A stretch of 64,000 bases of DNA from an uncultured Holophagaceae bacterium. Lineage in GTDB: Bacteria > Acidobacteriota > Holophagae > Holophagales > Holophagaceae. Below are positions 34,870-43,907 of the stretch, one piece after another. Each line of letters begins with the position of its first letter. Position 1 is the first letter of the stretch. Location: NCBI GenBank assembly GCA_903884655.1, contig CAISFO010000018.1:1-64000 (forward strand), in the 5' to 3' direction. A model generated the notes under the pieces. The model saw nothing but the letters and a program-made list of their open reading frames with translations. It was not told where the DNA came from and made no database searches. The translations under genes were made by a program, and so were the position numbers.

Positions 34870-36129
34870 CTACCCGGTCTCGACCAGCATCAGGGCCCGT
34901 TTGGAGCCTGTCCCCTGGAACCACAGGGCCGAAGCCCCATGGGGACAGAGCCTCAGGCGTGGCGAGGCGCAAGACTGCGGGAAGGTCTGCGCAAGGGGGT
35001 AGGAGGGAGACCACCCGTCCCGCTGGCGAAGCCGCCCGGACACCCAGTCGCCCTCGGGGCCCTGGTGCACCGCCAGCAGGCCTGCCTGGCCGCCTGGGCC
35101 CACATCGATGGCGAACGCCCGGACCGGTTCGTGGCCCAGCTCCAGGCATTCGGTCCCGGTTTCCCAGCGGCCTTTCCGGAAGGGCTTGGTGAGCAGGCGG
35201 GAGGCACCATGCCCCTCGGCCTGGCACCAGGCCGCCAGGGCCTCGCCCTCCCCCGACATCACCAGCCGCAGGGAGGAAATGGTCTGAGCGGCACTGAGCA
35301 CCTCGGGTGTCCCCCATTCGCTGCATTGACCGTCGTAGTAGCTGGCCTCAAGGGTGCAGCGCTGCCCGTAGGGTGCGTGGACCCAGAGGGCCAGGGCGTT
35401 CCCCAGATCGTCCATCACCACCTGGTGCAGCCGCGCGGAGTGGGCGACCACGGGCACGGGCCGGTCGGACCATATGCGATCCGCCGGCCAGTAGTGGCTG
35501 GCCACCAGCTCCGAAGAGGGCCCCCCATCCACCTCCCACAGCACCATGGCGTGTTCCCGGTGGTTCAGGGCAATGCGTGGCACGGCATGGCTGGTGGGAG
35601 CGAACCCCAGCGTGGTTGGGGCCTCTTGCCAGGTCTGGCGCCGGGCGTCGAAGGCCTGTGCCATCACCCCGATGGGTCCCCCATCATCCAGCAGCCATAC
35701 CACCAGAGCGTTGCCTCTCCGGTCCACGGCGGCCTGGAGGTGGTGGACTTGGCCACCGGTTCTGAAGAGCGCCGTGGTTCCCTGCTCGGCGCCTCCCTGC
35801 GGAGACCCCAGGATCTGCCGCTCCCCAGCGGTCCCGGACAACCACAGGGCCAGCCCGTGACCCTGGGCGTTGAGGACGATGATGGGCATGGTCCCCTCTC
35901 CCATGGGGAGCCGGACCATGGCGGGCCTGGACCTGGGGCCGATGGGCATGGTCCAGAGCTGGCCGCTGTTCTCCCATAGAGCCATCCCGCGGCCCTGCCC
36001 ATCCAGGTCCATGCTCGCCTCTCCAAGCAGGCCCCTGTCCAGGGTCACGGGACTGCCCCAGGGGGACATGGGTCCCGGCGATCCGGAACGAAGCCGCAGG
36101 GCCAGCTGCTTGAGGCGTTCAAGGGCCAT
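34870..36129 (-). CDS. Repeat protein with about eight Trp-motif repeats (propeller-like)
   Basis: A 419-residue protein starting at the ATG at 36129, with GGAG ten bases upstream. A motif of the form G-x-A-x-x-x-W recurs every 44-54 residues: Trp at about 52, 96, 145, 198, 249, 301 and 403, with a degenerate copy near 352 (GNALVVW, GNALALW, GEALAAW are examples). This is consistent with an eight-bladed beta propeller. No signal peptide is visible, so it may be cytoplasmic. The family is unrecognised; such repeats often bind ligands or proteins. Confidence 0.65.
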   Translation of the reverse strand: MALERLKQLALRLRSGSPGPMSPWGSPVTLDRGLLGEASMDLDGQGRGMALWENSGQLWTMPIGPRSRPAMVRLPMGEGTMPIIVLNAQGHGLALWLSGTAGERQILGSPQGGAEQGTTALFRTGGQVHHLQAAVDRRGNALVVWLLDDGGPIGVMAQAFDARRQTWQEAPTTLGFAPTSHAVPRIALNHREHAMVLWEVDGGPSSELVASHYWPADRIWSDRPVPVVAHSARLHQVVMDDLGNALALWVHAPYGQRCTLEASYYDGQCSEWGTPEVLSAAQTISSLRLVMSGEGEALAAWCQAEGHGASRLLTKPFRKGRWETGTECLELGHEPVRAFAIDVGPGGQAGLLAVHQGPEGDWVSGRLRQRDGWSPSYPLAQTFPQSCASPRLRLCPHGASALWFQGTGSKRALMLVETG

Positions 36130-36254
36130 GAACTCTACTCTCCGAAAAGCATTGACGGGGACAGGTTCTCCGGAGGCTGGCCATCGGCATGACACCCGGT
36201 CATGCGCCAAAATACACAGTATGGCCATGGTTAGCCATGGGTAAAAAGCAACAA

Positions 36255-36275
36255 AAAATCAAATATTATGATTTT
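36255..36275 (-). terminator. Possible AT-rich terminator after the cysteine desulfurase gene
   Basis: On the minus strand AAAATCA and TGATTTT (7 bp, loop TAATATT) begin inside the stop codon and are followed by TTGTTGCTTTTT. The stem is weak, but the T-rich run is unusual for this GC-rich region. GCCATGG occurs twice ten bases apart at 36224-36240, close to the next gene's promoter. Confidence 0.35.
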
Positions 36276-37416
36276 ATCGAAGGTCCGCGACCAGCCTGGG
36301 CAGGAGCACCTGGACCTTCTGGATGGCATCCAGAGTCGTCTCCCGCCCCAAGCTGAAACGCACGGTGCCGCGGGCGAAGGCCTCGGGCACCCGCATGGCC
36401 CGGAGCACATGGCTCGGCTCGCGCATGCCCGTGCTGCAGGCGCTGCCCGTGGAGACGCAGATGCCGTGCTCTGCCAGCTTCAGCTGCAACGCCTCGCCTT
36501 CGATGCCCGCGAAGCCTATCAGAGTGGTGTTGGGCAGGCGTTCGGTTTCAGCGCCATGGATCAACACCTCTGGTATCGCCTCGAGGCAGTGGAGCTCCAT
36601 CGCATCGCGAAGCCGCCGCACCCGGTTCATCTCGGGGAGGCGGGTCCGGGCCAGTTCGGCGGCCTTGCCGAGCCCCACGATGCCCGGGACGTTTTCCGTG
36701 CCGCCCCGCCGTCCCCGTTCCTGGGAGCCGCCCAACAGCAGGGGCTTCAGGCGCACACCGCGCCGGAGCATCAGCAGCCCGGTGCCCTTGGGCCCGTAGA
36801 ATTTGTGGCCGCTCAAGGCCAGCAGGTCAGCGCCCCAGACCGCCGCATCCACGGGGAGCTTGCCCATGGCCTGGGTGGCATCCACCAGGAACAGCGCACC
36901 ATTGGACTTCGCGATGCGGGCGGCCTCCTCCACCGGGAAGAGCACCCCCGTTTCATTGTTGGCGGCCATGACCGCCACCAGGGCCGTATCCGGCCGGATC
37001 GCCCTTTCCAGCGCGTCCAGGTCCAGGCGCCCCTCCGGATCCACACCCACGTCCGTGGCTTCGCCTCCCTGTCCCTTCCACCACGCCACCAGCGCCCTCA
37101 TGGCGGGGTGCTCCACTGCGGTGGTGACGAAGTGCCGCTTCTGGGGAAAGGCTTCCCAGACGCCGCGAATGGCGTGGTTCAGGCTTTCCGTGCCACCGGA
37201 AGTGAAGACAATCTCCGCCGGCGCGCAGCCCACCAGGGTCGCGACCTGCTCCCGGGCCGCCACCACCGCGCCGTCCGACAGATGCCCCAGGGCGTAGGCC
37301 GAGCTGGCGTTGCCGAAGCGTTCCGTGAACCAGGGCCGCATGGCCTCGAAGGCTTCGGGATCCAGGGGCGTGGTGGCGTTGTGGTCGAGGTAGATCAGCT
37401 CCACGGCGGCGCTCAC
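36274..37416 (-). CDS. Cysteine desulfurase, NifS/IscS class V aminotransferase
   Basis: PLP enzyme that takes sulfur from cysteine for Fe-S clusters or tRNA thiolation; 380 residues. The family N-terminus YLDHNATTPLDP, the cofactor Lys in LSGHKFYGPKG, the pocket SGGTESLN and the catalytic-loop Cys in STGSACSTG (the NifS/IscS group I form) are all present. The gene overlaps the AlaX-type gene by four bases. No iscU or other Fe-S gene is visible here, so a role in tRNA or general sulfur transfer is likely. Confidence 0.9.
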   Translation of the reverse strand: MSAAVELIYLDHNATTPLDPEAFEAMRPWFTERFGNASSAYALGHLSDGAVVAAREQVATLVGCAPAEIVFTSGGTESLNHAIRGVWEAFPQKRHFVTTAVEHPAMRALVAWWKGQGGEATDVGVDPEGRLDLDALERAIRPDTALVAVMAANNETGVLFPVEEAARIAKSNGALFLVDATQAMGKLPVDAAVWGADLLALSGHKFYGPKGTGLLMLRRGVRLKPLLLGGSQERGRRGGTENVPGIVGLGKAAELARTRLPEMNRVRRLRDAMELHCLEAIPEVLIHGAETERLPNTTLIGFAGIEGEALQLKLAEHGICVSTGSACSTGMREPSHVLRAMRVPEAFARGTVRFSLGRETTLDAIQKVQVLLPRLVADLR

Positions 37417-38600
37417 AAGGATATGGCCAGCAGCGCCGCAAGCGCCTCCGGGCGCGCCGCCAGGCTCGGCGCCTTGCCCTGGAAGCTCTTGCCCGACCCG
37501 CCACCCTTGGCACCCAGGATCGACACCAGGCCCTTCCCGGAGGCCGGCACATCCAGGCTGGAACCCTCCCCGGCGCCCAGCAGGAAGATCCCCTGACCGC
37601 CCAGCTCGGAGGTCAGGAAGACCGCCTTGGCGGGATCCAGCAGGAGGATGCCCCTGGCCAGCTTCTGGAGAAAGGCCATGTCCCGGCCCTCGAAGTGGGC
37701 CTCCACCAGGCTTCCGGGCCGGGCGGCCAGGGCCGAGGCCTGGAACTCCGCGAGCTCCTCTTCCAGTTTCCGGCTGCGTCTTTCCAGCGCCAGCAGCTGG
37801 TCCAGCTTGATCTGCAGGGCCGCCACGAGCTCCTCGTCCGGGGCGCCCAGCAGGACCCGCAGCGCCGCATTGCGCTGCTCATGCGCCCCTAGGCGCTGTC
37901 TCGCACGCCTTCCGGCCACATAGAAGAGGCGCGTGCCACCGCGGATGGCTTCAGTGCCCAGCAGCTTGAAAGCCTCGATCTCGCCCGTGTGCCGGAGGTG
38001 CGTACCCCCGCAGGTGTTCAGGTCCACACCGGCGATCTGCACAAGGCGGATGTCTCCGCTATGGCCTTCCGGCAGGCCCCGGGAGCGCACCGGCTCTTGG
38101 CCGTAGGCATCGAGGCTCACCCACCGGGCCGAGATCTCCCGCTGGGCGCGGATCTCGGCCGCGACGGCCTCCTCCAGGCGCAGCAGGTCGGCTGGAGAAA
38201 TGGCCGGCGCGTCCACCTCGATGTCGCAGATCAGGCTGCCGAGGTGGAAGGCGGTGGTCGCCCAGTTTAACTGGTCCTGGGCCACGGCGGTCAGCAGGTG
38301 CTGGCCCGTGTGCTGCTGCATGTGGTCGAAGCGGCGCTCCCAGTCCAGCCGCAGGGAGACCGGGCCCTCAGGCAGGGCGGTGCCAAGGTAGTGCCGGATC
38401 TCGCCAGTCCGTTTCTGGACCTCGAGCACCGGCACGCCGTTCACAGTGCCCAGGTCGCAGGGCTGGCCCCCGCCCTCCGGGTAGAAGAGGGTGTCCTCCA
38501 GGATCGCGAAGGCGCGGCCCTGATCATCCCCACGGCGCAGGATGGCGGTCTCGAGCGAGGTCAAATAGGGGTCGCGTTCGTAGGCGGGAAGCGCAGTCAT
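37413..38600 (-). CDS. AlaX-type alanyl-tRNA editing protein with DHHA1 domain
   Basis: Trans-editing protein that hydrolyses misacylated tRNA-Ala; 395 residues, the long AlaX class. Zinc-site motifs HxxxH (QHTGQHLLTA) and CxxxH (NTCGGTHLR) are both present, as are the AlaRS-like N-terminus (DTLFYPEGGGQPCD) and a C-terminal DHHA1-type segment with GAKGGGSGKS near 375. A coiled-coil region lies at about 260-300. The last four bases overlap the cysteine desulfurase start. Confidence 0.9.
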   Translation of the reverse strand: MTALPAYERDPYLTSLETAILRRGDDQGRAFAILEDTLFYPEGGGQPCDLGTVNGVPVLEVQKRTGEIRHYLGTALPEGPVSLRLDWERRFDHMQQHTGQHLLTAVAQDQLNWATTAFHLGSLICDIEVDAPAISPADLLRLEEAVAAEIRAQREISARWVSLDAYGQEPVRSRGLPEGHSGDIRLVQIAGVDLNTCGGTHLRHTGEIEAFKLLGTEAIRGGTRLFYVAGRRARQRLGAHEQRNAALRVLLGAPDEELVAALQIKLDQLLALERRSRKLEEELAEFQASALAARPGSLVEAHFEGRDMAFLQKLARGILLLDPAKAVFLTSELGGQGIFLLGAGEGSSLDVPASGKGLVSILGAKGGGSGKSFQGKAPSLAARPEALAALLAISL

Positions 38601-38606
38601 CCGGGG

Positions 38607-38628
38607 AGCCTAGCACAGCGGCTAGGCT
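38607..38628. promoter_or_regulatory. Inverted repeat in the AlaX/rarA divergent promoter region
   Basis: AGCCTAG (38607-38613) and CTAGGCT (38622-38628) with an 8-base spacer lie in the 44-base gap between the divergent genes. Each arm contains TAGGCT when read toward its gene, a plausible -10 hexamer for both directions. The AlaX ATG begins seven bases after its copy. Operator and promoter roles are both inferred. Confidence 0.4.
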
Positions 38629-38644
38629 AGAGGGACGGTCGACC

Positions 38645-40033
38645 ATGTCCCACATCCCCCTCCCCGAGCGCCACCGCCCAACCACCCTCGACGAGGTGGT
38701 GGGTCAGGCCCACCTGCTGGGCCCCAGGGGCGCCCTGACGCGGCTTACTGCGGGAGGTCGCCTGCCCTCCATGGTGATGTGGGGGCCGCCGGGCACGGGC
38801 AAGACCACCCTGGCCCGCATCCTGGCGGAGGCCACGGGCCACGGCTTCATGGAGTTCTCCGGGGCCGGGGGCAGCGCGGCGGAGCTGAAGAAGTTCCTCA
38901 CGGACAGTCGGGCGATGCCGCTCTTCCGCACGGTGCCGCCGGTGGTGTTCCTGGACGAGATCCACCGCTTCAACCGGTCCCAGCAGGACATTCTGCTGCC
39001 CTACCTGGAGCGGGGGGAGGCCATCCTCATCGGCGCGACGACCGAGAATCCTGCCTTCTACCTGAATCCCGCGTTGCGCAGCCGCTGCCAGCTCATCGCC
39101 CTCAAGGCGCTGGAGCCTCCGCACATCCTGCAGGTCCTCAAGCGGGCCTGGGCCCGGGAGCGCGCCAGGGAGCCGGAGCCCGCCGACGTGTTCGAATGGC
39201 TGTCGAACTGGGCCGGCGGGGACCTGCGCTCGGCCCTCTCGGGCCTGGAGACCTGGCTGGAGATGCCGGAGCCGGATCTGGAATCCCTGCAGGGGGCCCT
39301 GGGCGGCCGCATGATGTTCGACCGGGCCGACGGCCACTACGACCTGGCCAGCGCCTTCCAGAAGAGCCTGCGGGGCTCGGACGCCGATGCGGCGCTCTAC
39401 TACCTGAGCCGCATGATCCGGGGTGGCGAGGATCCCCGCTTCATCGCCCGGCGCCTCATGGTCTGCGCCGCCGAGGACGTGGGCAATGCCGATCCCCAGG
39501 CCTTTCTTTTGGCCGAAGCCGCCAGCCGGGCCGTGGAGCAGATCGGCTGGCCCGAGGCCCGCATTCCCCTGGCCCAGGCCATCATCTACGTGGCCAACGC
39601 CCCCAAGAGCAATGCGACGGTGCTGGCCGTGGACGCGGCCCTGGCGGCGGACGATGCGCCCATCCCCGAAGCCATCCGCGACGCCCACACCGCCACCGCC
39701 CGCAAGGCCGGGCACGGCGCGGGCTACCACTACTCCCACGACGACTACGACCGGGAACAAACCTTTCTCCCGGACAAGCTGCGGGGCACAGCCTTCTATG
39801 AGCCGAAGCGCCCCCAGGAGCGCAGCTGGCGCGACCGCCAGGAGCCCGAGGCTGCGTCCCTCGCAATCCTGTGGCAGGCCTGGGTGGAGGCCAACCCTGA
39901 AGGCGGGGAACTGCCTCTGGAGGCCTGGAGCGCAGAACTTGGCTGCAGCCGCGAGGCACTGGCACGGGCGTTGAGCAGACAGGCCGGGGGGCGGTTCAAG
40001 CTGTTGCGTAGACTGGAAGCTCGCCCTCTCTGA
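38645..40033 (+). CDS. rarA: Replication-associated recombination protein RarA (MgsA-type AAA ATPase)
   Basis: AAA ATPase that acts at stalled replication forks; 462 residues. Walker A is GPPGTGKTT, Walker B is VVFLDEIHRF, and the family sensor text TTENPAFYLNPALRSRC and the C-terminal oligomerisation motif GAGYHYSHDDYDRE are present. The N-terminus (LPERHRPTTLDEVVGQAHLLG) is standard and full length. It is divergent from the AlaX gene and convergent with the chemoreceptor gene seven bases away. Confidence 0.95.
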   Translation: MSHIPLPERHRPTTLDEVVGQAHLLGPRGALTRLTAGGRLPSMVMWGPPGTGKTTLARILAEATGHGFMEFSGAGGSAAELKKFLTDSRAMPLFRTVPPVVFLDEIHRFNRSQQDILLPYLERGEAILIGATTENPAFYLNPALRSRCQLIALKALEPPHILQVLKRAWARERAREPEPADVFEWLSNWAGGDLRSALSGLETWLEMPEPDLESLQGALGGRMMFDRADGHYDLASAFQKSLRGSDADAALYYLSRMIRGGEDPRFIARRLMVCAAEDVGNADPQAFLLAEAASRAVEQIGWPEARIPLAQAIIYVANAPKSNATVLAVDAALAADDAPIPEAIRDAHTATARKAGHGAGYHYSHDDYDREQTFLPDKLRGTAFYEPKRPQERSWRDRQEPEAASLAILWQAWVEANPEGGELPLEAWSAELGCSREALARALSRQAGGRFKLLRRLEARPL

Positions 40034-40040
40034 TGGGTTC

Positions 40041-41615
40041 TTAGCCTTCCCCCGACCAACCTAGCAGACTGATGCCGTAGCGCTGTCCGAAAAGAAACAG
40101 CGGCACCGAGAGCACGGTGATGATGGCACCGGTATCCCGGGCATAGATCTGCACCAGAAAGTCATCGCCGCTCGAGGGAGCCTTGCGGAGGTCGGCCACC
40201 CGTTCGAAATCACTCCGGCTGGCCCGGTCCGGGAGGGCTTCCGCGTCCTTCCCCAATCCATGCCGTGCGCTTCGAACCAGCACCCAGTTGTCGGTGAAGA
40301 AGCGTTTCACGCGGTTGCCCGCCAGATCCTGGTCAGGCTGACCGGTCCAATCCTTCGAGAAACACCCGTTGTGGGAGGGAGCGTAGCTGTTTAGGTCCAG
40401 GATGAGGGCGAAGGTGAGACGCGGCTCCTGCTGCAACACCTTGTCGAAGGCCTCCTGCAGCGAGCGTTCCACAAGGGCGTCGTAGGCCGTGCGGTACTTG
40501 GGTGGCTGGAAGCCCCCGGAGGGTACCCGGAGCACGTTGAAGAAGGACGATAGGCTGTGGATGTCGGATCCGCGGATTTCCCGGTAGTCGAGGGCCAGCA
40601 GATCCTCAGCCCTGAGGCGTCCGGCCGCCACCTGCGATTCGAGGATCCTGGTGCTGGTGGCAGCCAGTTCTCTGGCCAGTCCCAAAGAGCGGTGGAAAAG
40701 CGATCCCGTGTCGTAGGTCGCGAGCAGGCGGTGGCCTTCCTCCGTGAGGGAAGTCATGCCGAAGGCGTCCTGGGCGACCGCCTCGGCCGCGGACTTGACG
40801 GTTTTCGTGGATTCCATGAGGTTGCCTGCAGACTCCACCAGCGATTGGGCGGCGCCCTGCTCATCGGTCGCCGTCCGGGCCACGTGGGCGACGTTGCCGG
40901 CGGTGGATTCAGCCAGGTCGGCGATTCCGGACAATCGCTGCTCGACGGATTCGACCTGAGTGCGCGTGTCGGTCGCCAGTTGGAGACTCTGGTCCATGGC
41001 CTGCCGCGCAGGAGCCAGATCCTTGCGGATGGCCTCGAGCAGAGCCCCGATCTCCTGGGTCTGTCGGGCGGTCCGATCCGCCAGCTTCCGGACCTCCTCG
41101 GCCACCACTGCGAATCCCCGACCCGCGGCACCGGCATGGGCGGCCTCGATGGCGGCATTGAGGCTCAGCAAGCCCGTTCGGTCGGCAATCTCGCCAATGA
41201 CCTGGGACACCTCATCCACCTTCAGAAGGTGACCCGTCAAGGATTCCAGCCGCTCGGCGGTCACCTTGGTCTGGGACTCCAGCTGCCGGACCGCTGAGAC
41301 GGCCTGGTCACTGGCCTCCCGACCCTGGCGAGTCAGGTCGGCCATGCTTCGCGTCGACTCTGCGGCTTCCTCGGTCGCGATGACCGAAAGGGAGATGTTG
41401 CCCCCGAGGGCATCCAGGGTCTCCTGGATGCTGCACGTATTCGAAAGAATCACATCAATTTCCCGGGCCAGGGTCTGGACCCGGATGGAAGTGCGTGCCG
41501 CCCCTGCCGCCGATCGGTTGATCACCGTCTCCAGGCCGGCGAGGTCGCTCATGAGCTGAGCAGGCCCTCCCTGGGCAGGGCTGGCATTGAGCGGTGAAGT
41601 CAAGTCAGTGGGCAT
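40041..41615 (-). CDS. Soluble methyl-accepting chemotaxis protein with C-terminal sensor region
   Basis: A 524-residue receptor without membrane segments. The signalling hairpin is at about residues 50-330, with its tip in [20 protein letters not shown] and [16 protein letters not shown]. The order is reversed relative to classical receptors, because the C-terminal region (about 345-520) is the likely sensory part; it includes [13 protein letters not shown] and [14 protein letters not shown], text of a cache/PAS-like segment seen in other soluble receptors. No CheA or CheW gene is near. Confidence 0.85.
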   Translation of the reverse strand: MPTDLTSPLNASPAQGGPAQLMSDLAGLETVINRSAAGAARTSIRVQTLAREIDVILSNTCSIQETLDALGGNISLSVIATEEAAESTRSMADLTRQGREASDQAVSAVRQLESQTKVTAERLESLTGHLLKVDEVSQVIGEIADRTGLLSLNAAIEAAHAGAAGRGFAVVAEEVRKLADRTARQTQEIGALLEAIRKDLAPARQAMDQSLQLATDTRTQVESVEQRLSGIADLAESTAGNVAHVARTATDEQGAAQSLVESAGNLMESTKTVKSAAEAVAQDAFGMTSLTEEGHRLLATYDTGSLFHRSLGLARELAATSTRILESQVAAGRLRAEDLLALDYREIRGSDIHSLSSFFNVLRVPSGGFQPPKYRTAYDALVERSLQEAFDKVLQQEPRLTFALILDLNSYAPSHNGCFSKDWTGQPDQDLAGNRVKRFFTDNWVLVRSARHGLGKDAEALPDRASRSDFERVADLRKAPSSGDDFLVQIYARDTGAIITVLSVPLFLFGQRYGISLLGWSGEG

Positions 41616-41725
41616 GGGGGAGAATCCGGGGACCCCTTACCCATCGGCCCGCAGGCCAGATTCTCAAATTCAGGGACCAGGTCCTCGCCTCTCCGCGCCT
41701 TCAATGCCTGCAATCCAGGGGGCAT

Positions 41726-42592
41726 TCATTCCAGATGGCCCATGCGCCCCAGCTGGTAGTCCAGAATGGCCCGCTGGATCTCGTCCTGGGTGTTCATGAC
41801 GAAGGGTCCATGATGGGCGATGGGTTCACGGAGGGGTTCGCCAGCCAGCAGCATGAGGCTGACGTGAGATCGAGCCTCCATTGCAAGCACATCGCCCTCC
41901 CCAAGCAGGGCCACGGTATTTTCAGCCGCTTCCCTGCCCTCGATGGCGAGCGTCCCATGCAAGGGCACGACAGCGGCGGTCCACTCCACCGGAATGGCAT
42001 GTTCGAACCGCGCACCTGCCGCGAGTTCGAGGTGCGCGTAGGCGATCCGGGCGGGAGTTCGTGCAGGTCCTGTCACACCCACCCAGGTGCCTGCCAGGAC
42101 CCGGATGCGACCGCCTGGAAGCTGAGTCCAGGGCATGCTTTCCGGTTGCAGATCCGTGTAGCCAGGCACCGATCCCTTGTCCGCCCTGGGCAGGTTGATC
42201 CAGAGTTGCACCCCTTCGATGGGCCCCCCTGCCTCCAGCTGCTCGGGCACCGGCATCTCCTCGTGCACGATGCCCGATCCCGCGTTCATGAGCTGCGCCC
42301 CGCCGGACCGCAAGAGGCCGGATCCGCCAGTGCTGTCCCGGTGCCTGAAGGCGCCCTGGATGAGGTAGGTGAGGGTCTGGAACCCACGGTGGGGGTGGGG
42401 TGGAAAACCCGCATCCGTGCCCGGGTTCAGCACCATGGGACCGAAGTGGTCCATGAGCAGGAAGGGATCCATGGCCCGGAAAGCCTCGGTGCCATGCTGG
42501 CCGCGACCGGGCACCAGGCGCGTGAGGGGCACCCGGTTCCCGTCCTGGGTGGGCAGGCCGAGGACCAGGGATGTGATGGGTTTGATGCGCAT
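41726..42592 (-). CDS. Pirin family protein (long form)
   Basis: A 288-residue bicupin of the pirin family. I start at the ATG at 42592, because the upstream part of the open frame is not conserved. Metal-ligand and family text: MDPFLLMDHFGP, PPHPHRGFQTLTYL, NAGSGIVHEEM, LQLWINLP-like QLWINLP. Pirins bind iron; some are quercetin dioxygenases or redox-sensing cofactors. It ends in a C-terminal cupin half with LLGEGDVLAM. It lies in tandem with a second, shorter pirin gene, 34 bases downstream of it. Confidence 0.88.
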   Translation of the reverse strand: MRIKPITSLVLGLPTQDGNRVPLTRLVPGRGQHGTEAFRAMDPFLLMDHFGPMVLNPGTDAGFPPHPHRGFQTLTYLIQGAFRHRDSTGGSGLLRSGGAQLMNAGSGIVHEEMPVPEQLEAGGPIEGVQLWINLPRADKGSVPGYTDLQPESMPWTQLPGGRIRVLAGTWVGVTGPARTPARIAYAHLELAAGARFEHAIPVEWTAAVVPLHGTLAIEGREAAENTVALLGEGDVLAMEARSHVSLMLLAGEPLREPIAHHGPFVMNTQDEIQRAILDYQLGRMGHLE

Positions 42593-42626
42593 GGTGCCGC
42601 CTTGGTTGACTCGCAACCTTGCTGTC

Positions 42627-43325
42627 TCAGGCCAGGTCAAAAACAAGAATTTCGGAGGACGATCGAGCGGCCACGGTGATGGCCGACTCCTTTTCGATGC
42701 GGGCCCCATCCCCGGCGTTCATGGGGGTCCCGTTCAAGGTCACGGATCCACTCGCCACCTGCAGGAAGCCGACCCGCCCGGACGGAATCGAAGCCTGGAC
42801 CTCCTGTCCCGCATCCACCCGTGCCGCGAAGACCTTCACATCTTGAAAGACCCTCACCGAACCCCCGGCACCATCGGGGCTGGCGATGAGCTGCAGGCGG
42901 TTGCGCAAGTCCCCTTCGTCAAAGGCGACCTGGTCGTAGCGGGGCGCCAGGCCCTGGCGCTCCGGCAGCAACCAGATTTGCAGGAAGTGCACCGTGTCAG
43001 TTTTCGAGGCATTGAACTCGCTGTGCCAGATGCCCGTGCCCGCACTCATGACCTGGGCCTCACCGGGCCGGATGACACCATGGGTGCCCAGGCTGTCCTG
43101 GTGTTCCAGCGCTCCCGACAGCACCCAGGTGAGGATCTCCATGTCCCGGTGCCCGTGGGTACCGAACCCCAATCCCGGCTGCACCCGGTCCTCGTTCAGC
43201 ACCCGCAAGGCGTGGAACTGGTCGTGCTCGGGATCGAAATATTCCCCGAATGAAAAGGAATGGCGGGTGTCCAGCCACCCGAAATCGAAATGTCCTCTGG
43301 ATTCAGCAGGCCGTAGGGTAATCAT
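42627..43325 (-). CDS. Pirin family protein, YhhW type
   Basis: A 232-residue pirin similar to the YhhW quercetin 2,3-dioxygenase. The iron-binding text FGTHGHRDMEILTWV and GTGIWHSEFNAS is intact, with the N-terminus HFDFGWLDTRHSFSFGEYFD. GGAGG lies upstream of the ATG and a near-consensus promoter precedes it. It is the first gene of the two-pirin transcript. Confidence 0.92.
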   Translation of the reverse strand: MITLRPAESRGHFDFGWLDTRHSFSFGEYFDPEHDQFHALRVLNEDRVQPGLGFGTHGHRDMEILTWVLSGALEHQDSLGTHGVIRPGEAQVMSAGTGIWHSEFNASKTDTVHFLQIWLLPERQGLAPRYDQVAFDEGDLRNRLQLIASPDGAGGSVRVFQDVKVFAARVDAGQEVQASIPSGRVGFLQVASGSVTLNGTPMNAGDGARIEKESAITVAARSSSEILVFDLA

Positions 43326-43342
43326 GGTGCCTCCTGCAGATC

Positions 43343-43370
43343 ATTATATGTGTTGCAACTCGTATTTCAA
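43343..43370 (-). promoter_or_regulatory. Sigma-70-type promoter with operator-like dyad for the pirin pair
   Basis: On the minus strand TTGAAA (43370-43365), a 16-base spacer and TATAAT (43348-43343) lie 17 bases before the yhhW-type pirin ATG. A 20-bp imperfect dyad centred on GTTGCAAC (43352-43359) occupies the spacer (43346-43365), 16 of 20 positions symmetric. That placement suits a repressor such as a MarR- or HxlR-type regulator, which is inference. Confidence 0.7.
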
Positions 43371-43442
43371 CCCCGACTGAAATTTTCACCCACGAATTGA
43401 TGACCAAGGACTTATCTTTGGGATGTCTGACAGGAGGACGCC

Positions 43443-43871
43443 ATGATCAACCGCGTGCTGGTGGGAGTGGATTTTTCCGACGCCTCGAAACAGGCCCTGG
43501 AGCGGGCCGGTGGCTGGGCGGTCAAGCTGGGCGTGCCTCTGGTGGCCATGCACGTGCTGCAGCCTCCGGCGCCCATGCTGCCCGAGGCCCAGATCGCCCT
43601 GCCCGACCCCGCCTGGCTCCACACCATGGAGGACCATGCCCGGGAGCAGTTGGAGGGCTGGGTCAAGTCCTACGCCGGGGCGACGGTGATCGTGAAGTGG
43701 GGCGGTCCCGCCGAGGAACTGGTCTCCGAGGCGAACCCCCAGACCCTGCTGGTGGTGGCCCAGGTGGGTCACTCCACCCTGGAGCGCCTCCTCTTCGGCA
43801 GCACCGCCGCCCGGGTAGTGAGGCTGGCGCCTTGTGATGTCTTGGTGGTGCGGACGGAGAAGGCGAAATAG
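43443..43871 (+). CDS. Universal stress protein UspA family
   Basis: A 142-residue single-domain universal stress protein. The family start VLVGVDFSDASKQALERA, the middle VPLVAMHVLQ, and the end GHSTLERLLFGSTAARVV with the G-x-S-T phosphate loop (ATP-binding type) are present. AGGAGG lies seven bases before the ATG. It shares a 117-base divergent region with the pirin promoter and could respond to the same stress signals. Confidence 0.92.
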   Translation: MINRVLVGVDFSDASKQALERAGGWAVKLGVPLVAMHVLQPPAPMLPEAQIALPDPAWLHTMEDHAREQLEGWVKSYAGATVIVKWGGPAEELVSEANPQTLLVVAQVGHSTLERLLFGSTAARVVRLAPCDVLVVRTEKAK

Positions 43872-43907
43872 GGTGATGTCCGGACCATTCATGAAATGGG
43901 CCAGTCG

